NCBI RefSeq assembly: GCF_002899895.1
Contig: NZ_PPEI02000002.1
Location: 434,001 to 498,000 of the forward strand
From: Chryseobacterium oncorhynchi
GTDB lineage: Bacteria; Bacteroidota; Bacteroidia; Flavobacteriales; Weeksellaceae
Direction of reading: 5' to 3'
DNA length: 64,000 nt
Shown here: positions 17,450-27,634 of the stretch, piece by piece
How the letters are laid out: every line of letters begins with the position of its first letter
Position numbering within the stretch: position 1 is the first letter of the stretch
The notes under the pieces: generated by a model
Told to the model about the DNA's origin: nothing
Databases searched by the model: none
Seen by the model: only the letters and a program-made list of their open reading frames with translations
Position numbers and translations under genes: made by a program

Positions 17450-18670
17450 TTAAATTTTTCCCTTTTTCTTAAAAGCAGAATAGGTAATCACAACACTGAT
17501 TGTCATTAAAATAAATGCCAGGAAGAAAGGCGCCCCTGAAAACTTAAATGGTGCTTCATCATGCGTGAAAAAGTAAAACAAATTCGTCATCATTGGAGGC
17601 CCGATAATGGAAGTAGCGCTCATTAAACTGGTTAATGCTCCCTGAAGCTCGCCTTGTTCATTGGAAGGAACGCTCTTCGTAATAACAGACTGTAAAGCCG
17701 GCCCACAGATTCCTCCTAAACAATAAGGCACCAAAAAGGCAAACATCATCCACCCCTCAGAGGCAAATGCAAATAATAAGAGACCTAGCGCATATAGTGC
17801 AAGTCCGTAATAAATACTTTTCTGCTCACCCAGCCTTGGCGTTGTCCATCTGATCAAAAGTCCTTGCACCAAACCAACCAACAAACCGACAACTCCCAAA
17901 GAAATCCCTACCATCCTTTCTGTCCATCCAAACTTATACATGGTAAAGAAACTCCAGTTACTTTGTACAGCATGCCCTGCAATATAGATTAATATTAGCG
18001 CAGCAATAAGTCCTGAAATTTCAGGATGTTTTCCTAAAAATTTAAAAGAACCTACAGGATTAGCCCGCTTCCAGTTAAATTCTCGTCTTTTATCTTTATC
18101 TAAACTTTCGGGAAGAATGAAGTATCCATAAAGGAAGTTAAGCAAACACAAACCTGCTGCTGCATAGAAAGGGACTCTGGCACCATAATGTCCCAGAACA
18201 CCACCTAAAACAGGTCCTATAATAAAGCCTAAACCAAATGCAGCCCCAATCAGTCCAAAGTTCTTTGCTCGGTCTTCATCATTTGAAATATCTGCAATAT
18301 AGGCACTTGCCGTAGTTACACTTGCTCCGGTAATCCCTGCAATAACTCTTCCCAAAAACAGCCACCAGATTGTGGGAGCCAATGCCAGGAAAATATAATC
18401 TACTGCAAATCCGAAAAGCGAAATCAAAATAACGGGTCTTCGTCCGTACTTATCACTTAGATTCCCTACAAGCGGTGAAAAGATAAACTGTGTAAAGGCA
18501 TAGGCAAATCCTAACCAACCACCATATTTTGCGGCTTCACTGATGTCTGCATGAATCAATTCTTCAATCAATTTAGGAACAACAGGGATAATAATTCCCC
18601 ATCCCGTAATATCAATCAGTAAGGTTATAAATATAAAGCCTATGGCCGCTTTTTTCTTTGAATTTTCCAT
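17450..18670 (-). CDS. MFS exporter of the Tet/MdtG-like group
   Basis: A 406-residue, 12-helix major facilitator. Helix 1 has the [18 protein letters not shown] pattern of Tet-class exporters, motif A is [14 protein letters not shown] (loop 2-3), and motif C-like glycines occur in helix 5 ([10 protein letters not shown]). These are traits of drug:H+ antiporters including tetracycline exporters, but chromosomal flavobacterial copies are common and substrate cannot be inferred. A TAATTTTG -7 box lies only 7 nt before the ATG, so the mRNA may be leaderless. Single gene. Confidence 0.88.
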   Translation of the reverse strand: MENSKKKAAIGFIFITLLIDITGWGIIIPVVPKLIEELIHADISEAAKYGGWLGFAYAFTQFIFSPLVGNLSDKYGRRPVILISLFGFAVDYIFLALAPTIWWLFLGRVIAGITGASVTTASAYIADISNDEDRAKNFGLIGAAFGLGFIIGPVLGGVLGHYGARVPFYAAAGLCLLNFLYGYFILPESLDKDKRREFNWKRANPVGSFKFLGKHPEISGLIAALILIYIAGHAVQSNWSFFTMYKFGWTERMVGISLGVVGLLVGLVQGLLIRWTTPRLGEQKSIYYGLALYALGLLLFAFASEGWMMFAFLVPYCLGGICGPALQSVITKSVPSNEQGELQGALTSLMSATSIIGPPMMTNLFYFFTHDEAPFKFSGAPFFLAFILMTISVVITYSAFKKKGKI

Positions 18671-18677
18671 GATGGTG

Positions 18678-18685
18678 CAAAATTA
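18678..18685 (-). promoter_or_regulatory. -7 box (TAATTTTG) for MFS gene
   Basis: Exact TAnnTTTG on the minus strand, 7 nt before the ATG at 18670. Confidence 0.5.
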
Positions 18686-18853
18686 ATCAAATCTTAAAAA
18701 TAATGATTCTAAATTTCATTATATTAAAAAAGTATAATATTGAGTAACAGAATACTATTAAAAAAACAATTTATTTTAATGGTATATACAATAATAAATC
18801 TCAAAATAATCTGTTTCAAAATACTTGAGACAAATCTTAAATTCAGATAACAA

Positions 18854-18879
18854 AAAAGCCTTTCTTTCGAAAGGCTTTT
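18854..18879 (-). terminator. secDF terminator
   Basis: Stem AAAAGCCTTTC (18854-18864) / GAAAGGCTTTT (18869-18879), 4-nt loop, with further A residues at 18852-18853 that extend the T-run in the minus-strand transcript. 22 bp past the secDF stop. Confidence 0.85.
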
Positions 18880-18900
18880 ACTAATTTATTGTAGTTTGTT

Positions 18901-21795
18901 TTACTTTGAAGCAAGTACTTCTTTGTCTGAAGTAGTTTTTCCATGTACTCCATCTTCTTTTCCTTTCTTAAGGAAGTCATAAGCAATTGCTGATGCAATA
19001 AAGATAGATGAGTAAGTACCGAATCCAATACCAATTAGCATTGCAAACATAAATCCTCTAAGGTTATCACCTCCGAAGATGAAGATCGCAAGGATTACCA
19101 AGATTGTAGTAAATGATGTGTTAAATGTTCTACCTAACGTACTTGAGATAGAGTCATCAAATAATCCTGCTAATGTTAATGATTTCTTCTCTCTTAGATA
19201 TTCTCTAATTCTGTCGAAGATAATTACCGTATCGTTAATTGAATACCCTAATACAGTAAGGATCGCAGCGATGAAATCCTGGTTGATCTCCATGTTGAAC
19301 GGCATATATTTGTGAAGTAATGAATACGTTCCTAAAATAATAACCGCATCGTGGAATAGAGCTGCAACAGCACCTAATGAGAACTGCCATTTTCTAAATC
19401 TGAATAAGATGTATAAGAAAATACCTCCTAAAGCAGCCACTACAGCAAGAATACCGTGTGTCTGAATATCGTCTGCCACTGTAGGACCTACTTTTTCAGA
19501 AGAAATGATACCAGCGTGATCTTTATCTGCAGATTTGAAATCATGTAATGTAATGTTAGCAGGAAGATCTCCTTTTAACCCTTCATATAATTTCTGCTCA
19601 ATCGTTTGGTCAGCCTTTAAAGACTCATCTTCGATTAGATAATCTGTAGAAATTTTCAACTGATTAGCATTTCCAAAAGTCTTAGCTTCTACAGAAGAAT
19701 TCTTACCATCCTCAGTCTTGAATAGTTTTACTAATTTCTCTTCAACATCATTAGCATTAACTTCTTTATCAAATCTTACCACATAGTTTCTACCTCCTGT
19801 GAAGTCAATACCATATTTGAATCCGTGAGTAACCATTGAGAATACGCAGATCACTGTTAGTACAGCAGAAACGATATAAGCATATTTTCTCTTACCGATA
19901 AAGTCGATCCAAGTATTTCTGAATAGGTTTTTCGTAGGTGGAGTCCAAACAGAAAGTTGTTTCCCTTTGTTCAATCTACTAAAGATCATTACTCTTGAAA
20001 GCAATACAGAAGTAAACAATGTCATCACGATACCAATCATCAATGTCAAAGCAAATCCTTTGATAGGTCCTGTTCCGAAGAAGAACAATACAACTGCCGT
20101 TAATAAAGTAGTTGAGTGACCATCGATAATTGCACTTAATGCATGTTTGAAACCATCCTTATAAGCTTCTAAGATGCTCTTACCGGCAAATAATTCTTCT
20201 TTCGTTCTTTCGTAGATAATTACGTTTGTATCTACCGCCATCGCCATCGTCAATACGATACCTGCGATACCAGGAAGAGTTAACGTAAAGTCACCGGAAT
20301 CCATAATTCCGAAAATATAGAATAAGTTAATTACCATTGCAATTACAGCGTACACACCGGCACCACCGTAATAGAAAATGATATAAACAATAATAATCAA
20401 GAATGCGATTGCAAATGAGATCATACCTGCGTTGATAGATTCCTGTCCAAGAGACGGACCTACCTGAGTCGCCTGTACTACTTTTGCACCTGCAGGTAAT
20501 TTACCTGCTCCTAAAACGTCAACCAATTCTTTAGCTTCTTCCTGAGAGAAGTTACCAGAGATTTGAGTTCTACCGTTAGGAATAGCGTTTACAACGTTTG
20601 GTGCAGTGTATACTCTGTTATCAAGTGTTACAGCAACTGGCTTCCCTACGTTTTTCTCCGTTAAAGTTTTCCAGTCTTTCGCACCTTTAGAATCCATCTG
20701 CATGTCTACTACCACTCTTCCAAGTTCATCGTAGCTAATGCTGGCAGTTTCTACAGCACCGTCTACTGGAGCTTTTTGGTTGATGTTACTTCTGATTGCA
20801 TACAATACCAAATCATCAGGACTTGTAGCCTCAGGCTTGTAACCCCACATAAACTGTGTATATTTAATGTTTGCCGGACGTAAAGCCAAACCAACCTTGC
20901 TGTTTAAAATTTTATTTACAACAGCAGTATCAGATAATTTTACGTTAGCTACACCATTCGTTCTTAATTTGTCAAGCTGTAAAAGATTGATGAAGTTTAC
21001 ATTTTTTGCAACTCCCATAGAATCTCCTTTTGCAGCAACCATAGTGGTTAATGTTTGGAAATAAGGTGCAATTTCAGGAACCTGTTGTACTTCCCAGAAC
21101 TGAAGTTTTGCAGAAGTCTGAAGCATTTTCTTTACCTTATCGATATCCTTCATACCAGGCATTTCCACAGAAATTCTAGCTGTACCAGGTACTCTCTGAA
21201 CGTTTGGCTGGATTGCTCCAAGCTTATCAATTCTCGTTCTGATTACCTCGAAAGCTGTTCCTACAGAAAGATCAATTCTTCTTTTCACAATACTTTTTAC
21301 CTGCTCATCAGTAGTATTGTACTTGATTTCAGATAAGTTTGTGTTTCCGAAAAGTTCCGGATCAGCAAGCTTAAGGTTGGTCCCTTTTGCTTTGTTAACC
21401 GCATCGAACTGTTCAAAAAAGTTGTCGATGTAAGATTTTGTTGAGTTTTTTTGAGCTTCATCAGTCTTGTTCAAAGCATCAATAAGAACAGGATTTGTTG
21501 AATAATTGGTTAAATCATTAACCAAATCTCTCTGGTTGATTTCCAATAGAACGTTGATCCCTCCTTTTAAGTCAAGACCAAGTTTCATTTCCTTGTCTTT
21601 AGCTTTTGAATAATAAAGCTTCGTATACCCAAGATTAAGAGTATCCTCCTTGATTCGTTTGATCTCTTTCTCGTTTCCTTTCGCAGCTTCGATCTGCGAT
21701 TCAATTTTGCTGGCGTACCAGGTTGGTAATAGCTCGTTTAAGCAAATCAACCCCAGGACAATAGCAACAATTGTAATAAGTCCTTTTCCTTGCAT
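18901..21795 (-). CDS. secDF: Protein translocase subunit SecDF (fusion)
   Basis: A 964-residue fusion of SecD and SecF, the proton-driven accessory of the SecYEG channel that pulls proteins into the periplasm. The SecD half has an N-terminal helix, KLGLDLKGGINVLLEI (D1), a large periplasmic P1 domain, and the membrane block with GQESINAGMISFAIAF and AMAVDTNVIIYERTKEEL. The SecF half begins near 640 (RKYAYIVSAVLTVIC), with GIDFTGGRNYVVRF, VGPTVADDIQTHG and GYSINDTVIIFDRIRE. All hallmark glycines and aspartates are present. Fusion is usual in Bacteroidetes. Single gene with its own -7 box and terminator. Confidence 0.97.
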   Translation of the reverse strand: MQGKGLITIVAIVLGLICLNELLPTWYASKIESQIEAAKGNEKEIKRIKEDTLNLGYTKLYYSKAKDKEMKLGLDLKGGINVLLEINQRDLVNDLTNYSTNPVLIDALNKTDEAQKNSTKSYIDNFFEQFDAVNKAKGTNLKLADPELFGNTNLSEIKYNTTDEQVKSIVKRRIDLSVGTAFEVIRTRIDKLGAIQPNVQRVPGTARISVEMPGMKDIDKVKKMLQTSAKLQFWEVQQVPEIAPYFQTLTTMVAAKGDSMGVAKNVNFINLLQLDKLRTNGVANVKLSDTAVVNKILNSKVGLALRPANIKYTQFMWGYKPEATSPDDLVLYAIRSNINQKAPVDGAVETASISYDELGRVVVDMQMDSKGAKDWKTLTEKNVGKPVAVTLDNRVYTAPNVVNAIPNGRTQISGNFSQEEAKELVDVLGAGKLPAGAKVVQATQVGPSLGQESINAGMISFAIAFLIIIVYIIFYYGGAGVYAVIAMVINLFYIFGIMDSGDFTLTLPGIAGIVLTMAMAVDTNVIIYERTKEELFAGKSILEAYKDGFKHALSAIIDGHSTTLLTAVVLFFFGTGPIKGFALTLMIGIVMTLFTSVLLSRVMIFSRLNKGKQLSVWTPPTKNLFRNTWIDFIGKRKYAYIVSAVLTVICVFSMVTHGFKYGIDFTGGRNYVVRFDKEVNANDVEEKLVKLFKTEDGKNSSVEAKTFGNANQLKISTDYLIEDESLKADQTIEQKLYEGLKGDLPANITLHDFKSADKDHAGIISSEKVGPTVADDIQTHGILAVVAALGGIFLYILFRFRKWQFSLGAVAALFHDAVIILGTYSLLHKYMPFNMEINQDFIAAILTVLGYSINDTVIIFDRIREYLREKKSLTLAGLFDDSISSTLGRTFNTSFTTILVILAIFIFGGDNLRGFMFAMLIGIGFGTYSSIFIASAIAYDFLKKGKEDGVHGKTTSDKEVLASK

Positions 21796-21824
21796 TTTGT
21801 TATAACTACGTTAAATTAAGTCGG

Positions 21825-21832
21825 CAAATATA
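21825..21832 (-). promoter_or_regulatory. -7 box (TATATTTG) for secDF
   Basis: Exact TAnnTTTG on the minus strand, 29 nt before the secDF ATG. Confidence 0.5.
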
Positions 21833-22011
21833 ATGATTTTCTTGTATTTTATGAATTTTTAACAACAGAAATGGTTTATTTTCAGATATATCAGCATTCT
21901 GATTTACATTTAAGATTTAACAATTTTTTCACGGTATCGTAGTGAAATTTTCAAAAAATAATTGGTATAAAATTTTCATTCCTATATCAACGCACTAACT
22001 ATCAAAATATT

Positions 22012-23385
22012 ATGAAAAAACAACTTTTTATCATCAGTATTTTTTCTTCCTTAATTGTTAATTCTCAAAGCATTAATTTGGAAGAATTTGCCACTGGACT
22101 TACCAGTCCAGTAGAGATTACGAATGCCAACGACAGCAGATTGTTTGTCGTACAACAAGACGGAATAATCAAGATTCTTCAGCCTAACGGAGCCATCAAT
22201 GCAACCAGTTTTCTGAATATTTCAACAAAAATTCTCTACGGTGGAGAAAGAGGACTTCTCGGGCTTGCATTTCACCCACAATACTCTACCAACGGGTATT
22301 TTTTTGTGTATTATAACAACACAGCGGGAAATATTATTGTAGCAAGGTATAATGTAAGCACTGCTGACCCTAATATAGCCGACCCCAATTCTGAAAAGAT
22401 TTTAATGAATATTCCGAAACCATTCAGTAATCACAATGGTGGAAGTATTCATTTTGCTCCTGACAGAAAGCTTTGGATCATCACCGGTGACGGGGGAAGT
22501 GGCGGAGATCCTAACAATAATGCTCAAAATAAAAATATGCTTCTTGGAAAAATGCTGAGGATTGATGTAGACGCTACCGGACCCTATAATATCCCCGCAG
22601 ACAACCCTTTTGCAGGAGCTACAGTAGACGGAGCCGATGAAGTATGGGCCTATGGACTAAGAAATGCATGGAAGTTTTCCTTTGACCTCAATACAGGAAA
22701 TGCTTGGATTGCTGATGTAGGACAGGGAGCTATTGAGGAAATCAATAAAATGCCTATAACGCAACCCGGACTTAATTATGGCTGGCGATGTTATGAAGGC
22801 AACACGGCTTACAATACAACAGTTGGCTGTCCCAATGCTTCAACTATGATCTTTCCTATTGCCGTGTATGATCACTCTGGAGGAAAGTGCTCTATTACAG
22901 GAGGATATGTTTACAGAGGCGCTCAATATCCGTCACTTCAGGGAAAATATTTCTTTGCAGACTACTGCTCTACCCAGATCGGAATTTTGAATCCTGACAA
23001 TTCCATTGTGTGGACTTCTCCTTACAGCGGAAATAATTTTTCAACTTTCGGACAAAATTCACAGAAAGAATTATATGTAGCAGCCGTTAATAGTGGAAAG
23101 ATTTTTAAAATTACAACCGGAACTTTGGGTACACAGGAGACGAATCAATTAGGAACTATAAAAATTTATCCTAATCCTGCATCAAAAGAGGTTTTTATTA
23201 ATGGAATTAAAGATAAAAATATAACAGCAGAGATCATCAGTACAGATGGACGAAAGGTGCTTGAAACAGCCACAATTATCGAGGGACAAAGAATAGATAT
23301 TTCCAAAATCCCAACAGGGGTATATTTTATCAATCTGAAATCTGTAAATTTAAAATCTTTTAGTCAAAAATTGGTTATTGAGTAA
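22012..23385 (+). CDS. T9SS-secreted glucose/sorbosone dehydrogenase-like protein
   Basis: A 457-residue secreted protein. Signal peptide MKKQLFIISIFSSLIVNSQS; residues about 25-370 form a six-bladed propeller of the PQQ-dependent sugar dehydrogenase (GSDH/Hhip) family, shown by RLFVVQQDGIIKIL, GERGLLGLAFHPQY, NHNGGSIHFAPD, ITGDGGSGGDPNNNAQN, GLRNAWKFSFD and GLNYGWRCYEG. Residues 382-457 are a type A T9SS sorting domain (IYPNPASKEVFI ... GVYFINLKS). It is therefore exported by Sec, then carried over the outer membrane by T9SS and probably anchored. It may oxidise sugars with PQQ; PQQ binding residues were not checked one by one. Confidence 0.9.
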   Translation: MKKQLFIISIFSSLIVNSQSINLEEFATGLTSPVEITNANDSRLFVVQQDGIIKILQPNGAINATSFLNISTKILYGGERGLLGLAFHPQYSTNGYFFVYYNNTAGNIIVARYNVSTADPNIADPNSEKILMNIPKPFSNHNGGSIHFAPDRKLWIITGDGGSGGDPNNNAQNKNMLLGKMLRIDVDATGPYNIPADNPFAGATVDGADEVWAYGLRNAWKFSFDLNTGNAWIADVGQGAIEEINKMPITQPGLNYGWRCYEGNTAYNTTVGCPNASTMIFPIAVYDHSGGKCSITGGYVYRGAQYPSLQGKYFFADYCSTQIGILNPDNSIVWTSPYSGNNFSTFGQNSQKELYVAAVNSGKIFKITTGTLGTQETNQLGTIKIYPNPASKEVFINGIKDKNITAEIISTDGRKVLETATIIEGQRIDISKIPTGVYFINLKSVNLKSFSQKLVIE

Positions 23386-23467
23386 GTTCTATTTTTTACA
23401 TTGATGTGTCTTGCATTCATCACATCGTTGAATATTGAATATTTAAACTAAAATTTTAAGTGAAATA

Positions 23468-23497
23468 AAAAAGCGGTTCAATACTGAACCGCTTTTT
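23468..23497. terminator. Bidirectional terminator between GSDH-like gene and hemN
   Basis: 13-bp perfect stem: AAAAAGCGGTTCA (23468-23480), loop ATAC, complement at 23485-23497. T-runs on both strands; serves both convergent genes. Confidence 0.9.
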
Positions 23498-23499
23498 CT

Positions 23500-24858
23500 T
23501 TATATCGTCATTGAGAAAATCCTCGTTTCCGGCTTATTTCTCATCATTCTAAGGTCAAATACCATTGCTACATTTCGGGTGAATGCTCTACCAGCTTCGG
23601 TAATTTTAATTTCATGGCCATTAATCTCAACCAGACCGTCATTTTCCATTTCTTTCAACATTTCCAGTGCATTTTCCAACTCAGGGAAAGAATTATGGGC
23701 ACTAAAAGTAGTTTCCAACTGGCACATCAGATTCAGAATATGTCTTCTTACTGTAAGATCTTCTTCATTCAGAACATGTCCTTTCACAACAGGAATTTCT
23801 CCCTCTTCTACCATTTTTTGATAATCTTCCACGGTTTTTACATTCTGAGCAAATGCATACCAAGAATCTGAAATGGCCGACATTCCAAGCCCTACCATCA
23901 ATTGGGTGTTGCTTGAAGTGTATCCCATAAAGTTTCTGTGAAGTTTTTTATGAATTAAAGACTGGTATAGATCATCATGTTCCAGAGAGAAGTGATCCAT
24001 CCCAACCTCAATATATCCCAGATCCTGAAGCAATTTCTTCCCATCTTCATACAAGCGGCGTTTTTCTTCACCACTCGGCAGGTCATTTTCATCAAATCCT
24101 CTTTGTCCAACACCTTTTACCCATGGAACGTGTGCATAGGAATAAAAAGCCAATCTATCCGGCTTCAATTCCATTGTCTTTCTGATGGTATGTTCCATTG
24201 CTTCCCAAGATTGGTGAGGAAGACCAAAAACCAAATCATGACTAATTCCTCTGTAACCAATTTCCTTAGCCCACTCTGTTACATTTTTCACATTTTCAAA
24301 AGGCTGAATTCTGTTGATTGCTTTTTGTACTTTAGGATCATAATCCTGTACTCCAAAGCTTACTCTTCTGAAGCCCAGGTCGTATAAAGTCTGAAGATGA
24401 TCTCTCGTAGTATTATTAGGGTGTCCTTCAAATGAAAACTCGGGATGTTCTGCAATATCTACGGTTGCAAAAATTCCTTCCAGAAGTGTTTTTAAGTTTT
24501 CCGGAGAGAAAAATGTTGGCGTACCTCCACCCAAATGTAATTCTTTTAACTTTGGTCTTTCTTTGAAAAGATCAAGATAAATCTTCCATTCCTTTAATAC
24601 ACTTTCCAAATAAGGAACTTCAACACTGTGTTGTTTCGTTATACGCTTATGACATGCACAGAATGTACACAATGCCTCACAGAAAGGTAAATGGATATAA
24701 ATAGAAATCCCCTCCTCTGCATTGGTTTCATCAAAAGACCTGATTACTGTTTCTTTCCACTTTTCCGAAGAAAATGTAGATTCATCCCAATATGGGACGG
24801 TAGGATAAGAAGTGTAACGCGGCCCAGGAATATTATACTTATCTATTAAAGAATTCAT
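23500..24858 (-). CDS. hemN: Oxygen-independent coproporphyrinogen III oxidase HemN
   Basis: A 452-residue radical-SAM enzyme that decarboxylates coproporphyrinogen III to protoporphyrinogen IX without oxygen. The N-terminal PGPRYTSYPTVPYW is a true HemN marker and separates it from HemW; the iron-sulfur motif CX3CX2CXC is at C60, C64, C67 and C69 (FCEALCTFCACHKR). GGGTPTFF and the HemN C-terminal domain (TEAGRAFTRNVAMVFD) are present. Full length. The 204-bp upstream gap has a TAACCTA-N10-TAGGTTA dyad that could be regulatory; I do not see a clear Fnr-type site. Confidence 0.96.
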   Translation of the reverse strand: MNSLIDKYNIPGPRYTSYPTVPYWDESTFSSEKWKETVIRSFDETNAEEGISIYIHLPFCEALCTFCACHKRITKQHSVEVPYLESVLKEWKIYLDLFKERPKLKELHLGGGTPTFFSPENLKTLLEGIFATVDIAEHPEFSFEGHPNNTTRDHLQTLYDLGFRRVSFGVQDYDPKVQKAINRIQPFENVKNVTEWAKEIGYRGISHDLVFGLPHQSWEAMEHTIRKTMELKPDRLAFYSYAHVPWVKGVGQRGFDENDLPSGEEKRRLYEDGKKLLQDLGYIEVGMDHFSLEHDDLYQSLIHKKLHRNFMGYTSSNTQLMVGLGMSAISDSWYAFAQNVKTVEDYQKMVEEGEIPVVKGHVLNEEDLTVRRHILNLMCQLETTFSAHNSFPELENALEMLKEMENDGLVEINGHEIKITEAGRAFTRNVAMVFDLRMMRNKPETRIFSMTI

Positions 24859-24942
24859 TTTGAAAAATAAAATTTTATAAGGTGAGGAAGTTTAACATCA
24901 TTAAAATTCCGTCCTACAAAATTAACCATTAGTTATGAATTT

Positions 24943-24966
24943 TAACCTATGAATTATATTAGGTTA
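24943..24966. promoter_or_regulatory. Dyad upstream of hemN
   Basis: TAACCTA (24943-24949) and TAGGTTA (24960-24966), 10-nt spacer, 85-108 bp upstream of the hemN ATG. Related TTAACC and TATGAATT words recur next to it. Possible regulator site. Confidence 0.3.
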
Positions 24967-25062
24967 TAGTTTAGAATGAGTCTAAATACACTGTTTAAAC
25001 CTATTACGGAGATAATGATAAATTCTATTTGTTTTATTGATCCTACGTATTTCTCAAATCTT

Positions 25063-26073
25063 TTATTTCAACTTCAACATCACAACTCTATCTTTTCCTG
25101 CAAGAACTACTCTATTTCCATCAATCCACTGACAAACATACAGGCCTTTTTCATCGGAAATTTTCTTCCATGTCTTTCCAAAATCTGAAGAATAGCTGAT
25201 ATGCTGATCACCTACCGCTATAATCTCTTTTCCTTTTGAGACTGGTTTTATTTTCACACAGGTCATATATCCTGCATTGTGTCCAGAAGCCTGAATTTGC
25301 CAGGTTTCGCCGCCATCATTAGTTGTTGCAATATTATTGATATTAACATCCTGTTTGGTATAATCGCCACCTACTGCGATTCCGAATCGATCATCATTGA
25401 AATCAATGGAATACATTCCCTGTGAAGATTCACCTTGAATGAAAGGGGTTTTGAAGATCTCCAGTTTTTCAGTTTTTAGATTTAACCTCAGAACTCTCGA
25501 AGCTTTACCTCCTGTGGCAATCCATACATATTTTTTGGTGGAAGATATATTGGTATTGCTCGCTGCAAAAGCTGCTTCACCGTCGTTTAATAACACATCA
25601 CTCTTTAACATCCCCCATTTTCCATCTCTATACACCGCTAATTTCAACAAATGATCCTTGTCTGCATCACTGAATGTATAGGCTAGTTTATCATTTACAA
25701 AATGCAAAGCATCATAGAATGCCGTTTTTGTAGTATCTGTGAAAACAATTTGTGATTTTAAATCTTTTTTATCAATCTTAAAGAAACGTCCAGGACTTTC
25801 AATATTGATGGCATAAAAAGAATTTTTATCCTGTGCCAGCGTTCTGAACTGAAGCTTTTCTTCAGAAAGCTGGATCTGTTTTTGATTTTTATAATCCTTA
25901 AGATCTACAAATCCAAACTTGGAATCTGTGCCGCTATACCAAACCTTGTTGTCATCAAGTTCAAGTGCTCTGATGCTTATTTTATCATTAAGAATTGTTT
26001 CTATATTTTCTACCTGTTGAGCAAATGCAGTCATTCCTACGGATAGGAGTATAATGGACAAAATCTTTTTCAT
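25063..26073 (-). CDS. Secreted Ycf48/BNR-like beta-propeller protein
   Basis: A 336-residue protein with signal peptide (MKKILSIILLSVGMTAFAQ) and repeated propeller blades: SIRALELDDNKVWYSGTDSKFG, TTNDGGETWQIQASG, YSSDFGKTWKKIS (Asp-box like S/T-x-D-x-G-x-T-W), and QWIDGNRVVLAGK. Such proteins are often annotated as oxidoreductase or photosystem stability factor-like in flavobacteria without evidence for either. Function unknown; probably periplasmic. Its ATG lies only 43 bp past the permease stop, and a strong terminator sits in that gap, so expression must depend on read-through or a promoter inside the permease end. Confidence 0.82.
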   Translation of the reverse strand: MKKILSIILLSVGMTAFAQQVENIETILNDKISIRALELDDNKVWYSGTDSKFGFVDLKDYKNQKQIQLSEEKLQFRTLAQDKNSFYAINIESPGRFFKIDKKDLKSQIVFTDTTKTAFYDALHFVNDKLAYTFSDADKDHLLKLAVYRDGKWGMLKSDVLLNDGEAAFAASNTNISSTKKYVWIATGGKASRVLRLNLKTEKLEIFKTPFIQGESSQGMYSIDFNDDRFGIAVGGDYTKQDVNINNIATTNDGGETWQIQASGHNAGYMTCVKIKPVSKGKEIIAVGDQHISYSSDFGKTWKKISDEKGLYVCQWIDGNRVVLAGKDRVVMLKLK

Positions 26074-26084
26074 ACGATATTCAA

Positions 26085-26107
26085 CAAAAAAACCGCCGAA
26101 GCGGTTT
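26085..26107 (-). terminator. UUCG-tetraloop terminator after APC permease
   Basis: In the minus-strand transcript: AAACCGC, loop UUCG, GCGGUUU and then a U-run (plus-strand arms 26090-26096 and 26101-26107, A-run 26085-26092). Classic C(UUCG)G hairpin. Confidence 0.85.
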
Positions 26108-26116
26108 GTATTAATA

Positions 26117-27634
26117 TTAATCTATTTCCTTGTATTTTTCAGGATTGTTAAGTTTACTGTTTGATTTTCCATAAAGGAAATATACTAATCCTCCTAGGAA
26201 AAGCCATACAGCAGAAAGTTCCAATGCATGAGCACTTAAGTTAAATATTAAATAGATATTAATAAATACACCTAATGCTACAACAATTTTATAGGCAGGA
26301 ACTTTGAAAGGTCTGATCAAATTAGGTTCTTTCTTTCTCATTACCCAAACTGCAATACAAACCAGTGTAAATGCAAACAGGGTTCCGAAACTTGTCATAT
26401 CTGCTAATGTAGAAATTGGTGTAAATGCAGCTATAAGTGCTACTACTATTCCTAACAGGATAATTCCTTTGTAAGGAGTTCTTGTTTTTGGGTGAAGTTC
26501 TCCGAAGAACTTAGGAATCAAACCATCTTTTGCCATTCCGATAAAGATTCTGGATTGCCCCATCATCATTACCATTACTACAGAAATCAATCCTACAGTG
26601 GCTGCAATTGTTACTACATTACTCGCCCAGTGTTTTCCTGCAATTTCAAAAGCGTAAGCTACAGGAGCTTTAATTGCATCAGGATATTTTCCTTCAGGAT
26701 TAAAGTCTGAATAATGCATCATCCCTGTCAGTACAAGAGATACACAGATATATAATGCTGTACAAACTAATAATGAAACAATAATAGCAAAAGGAACATC
26801 TTTTTTAGGATTAATAGCTTCCCCCGCTTGGGTAGAAACAGCATCAAAACCAATATAAGCAAAGAAGATAGCCGCGGCTCCGGAAATAATTCCTTTAATA
26901 CCATAAGCAGAGACCAGATCTCCCTCAGAATTTCTAATCTTTACCTGATCAGGAATAAAAGGTTTCCAATTTTTAACACCATCAACAGCGTTATAAAGAT
27001 CAGTATTAGAAAAAATAATATAAACTCCCGCAATAATTACAAAAATAACTGCAGAGGTCTTCATCAAAACAATTAAATTATTTGCTCCTGCTGCTTCTTT
27101 TGTTCCTTTTACCAACAATGCAGTAATAAGTAAAACAAGGATAAATGCAGGTAAGTTCATAGAGAAACCGTCTCCTGTATAACTTGAAGGATCCGAGGTA
27201 AGATATCCCGGCAGATGAACGCCAAATATCTTTAAAAACTTAGTAAAATATCCGGACCAACTCACGGAAACAGCCATACTGGCCATGGCATACTCCAGGA
27301 TGAGACACCACCCCATGGCCCATGCAAAAATTTCTCCTACTGTTCCGTAAGCATAAGCATAAGCTGAACCTTCAACAGGAATGATGGAGGCGAACTCTGC
27401 GTAGCACAATGCTGCAAAAACACAGGCAATACCTGCTATAATAAAGGAGATTGCAAGCGCTGGGCCTGCATGGTAATAGGCTCCCGTTCCTGTAAGAACA
27501 AAGATTCCACCTCCAATGATAGCACCTACTCCAATTGCTGTTAAACTCCATTTTCCAAGGACTTTTTTCAGCTCACTTTTCTTCATATCTGCCTCATAGG
27601 CACTTAGTGGTTTTTTAACCCAAATTTTCGACAT
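26117..27634 (-). CDS. APC-superfamily amino acid permease
   Basis: A 505-residue permease with 12-14 helices. GVGAIIGGGIFVLTG (about 36-50) is the APC helix-1 glycine motif, IIPVEGSAYAYAYGTVGE and FFAYIGFDAVSTQAGEAINPKKDVP (the helix 6 and following loop) place it with cationic amino acid transporters (CAT/YhdG-like, TC 2.A.3.3). Inner membrane. The exact substrate is not readable. It is the first gene of a minus-strand pair; a strong terminator follows its stop. Confidence 0.92.
   Translation of the reverse strand: MSKIWVKKPLSAYEADMKKSELKKVLGKWSLTAIGVGAIIGGGIFVLTGTGAYYHAGPALAISFIIAGIACVFAALCYAEFASIIPVEGSAYAYAYGTVGEIFAWAMGWCLILEYAMASMAVSVSWSGYFTKFLKIFGVHLPGYLTSDPSSYTGDGFSMNLPAFILVLLITALLVKGTKEAAGANNLIVLMKTSAVIFVIIAGVYIIFSNTDLYNAVDGVKNWKPFIPDQVKIRNSEGDLVSAYGIKGIISGAAAIFFAYIGFDAVSTQAGEAINPKKDVPFAIIVSLLVCTALYICVSLVLTGMMHYSDFNPEGKYPDAIKAPVAYAFEIAGKHWASNVVTIAATVGLISVVMVMMMGQSRIFIGMAKDGLIPKFFGELHPKTRTPYKGIILLGIVVALIAAFTPISTLADMTSFGTLFAFTLVCIAVWVMRKKEPNLIRPFKVPAYKIVVALGVFINIYLIFNLSAHALELSAVWLFLGGLVYFLYGKSNSKLNNPEKYKEID

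Noticed and set aside
17450-18670. Acquired tetracycline resistance gene
   Set aside because: The protein has the Tet-class pattern but no mobile element, transfer signature or regulator (TetR) is beside it; likely an intrinsic chromosomal exporter.
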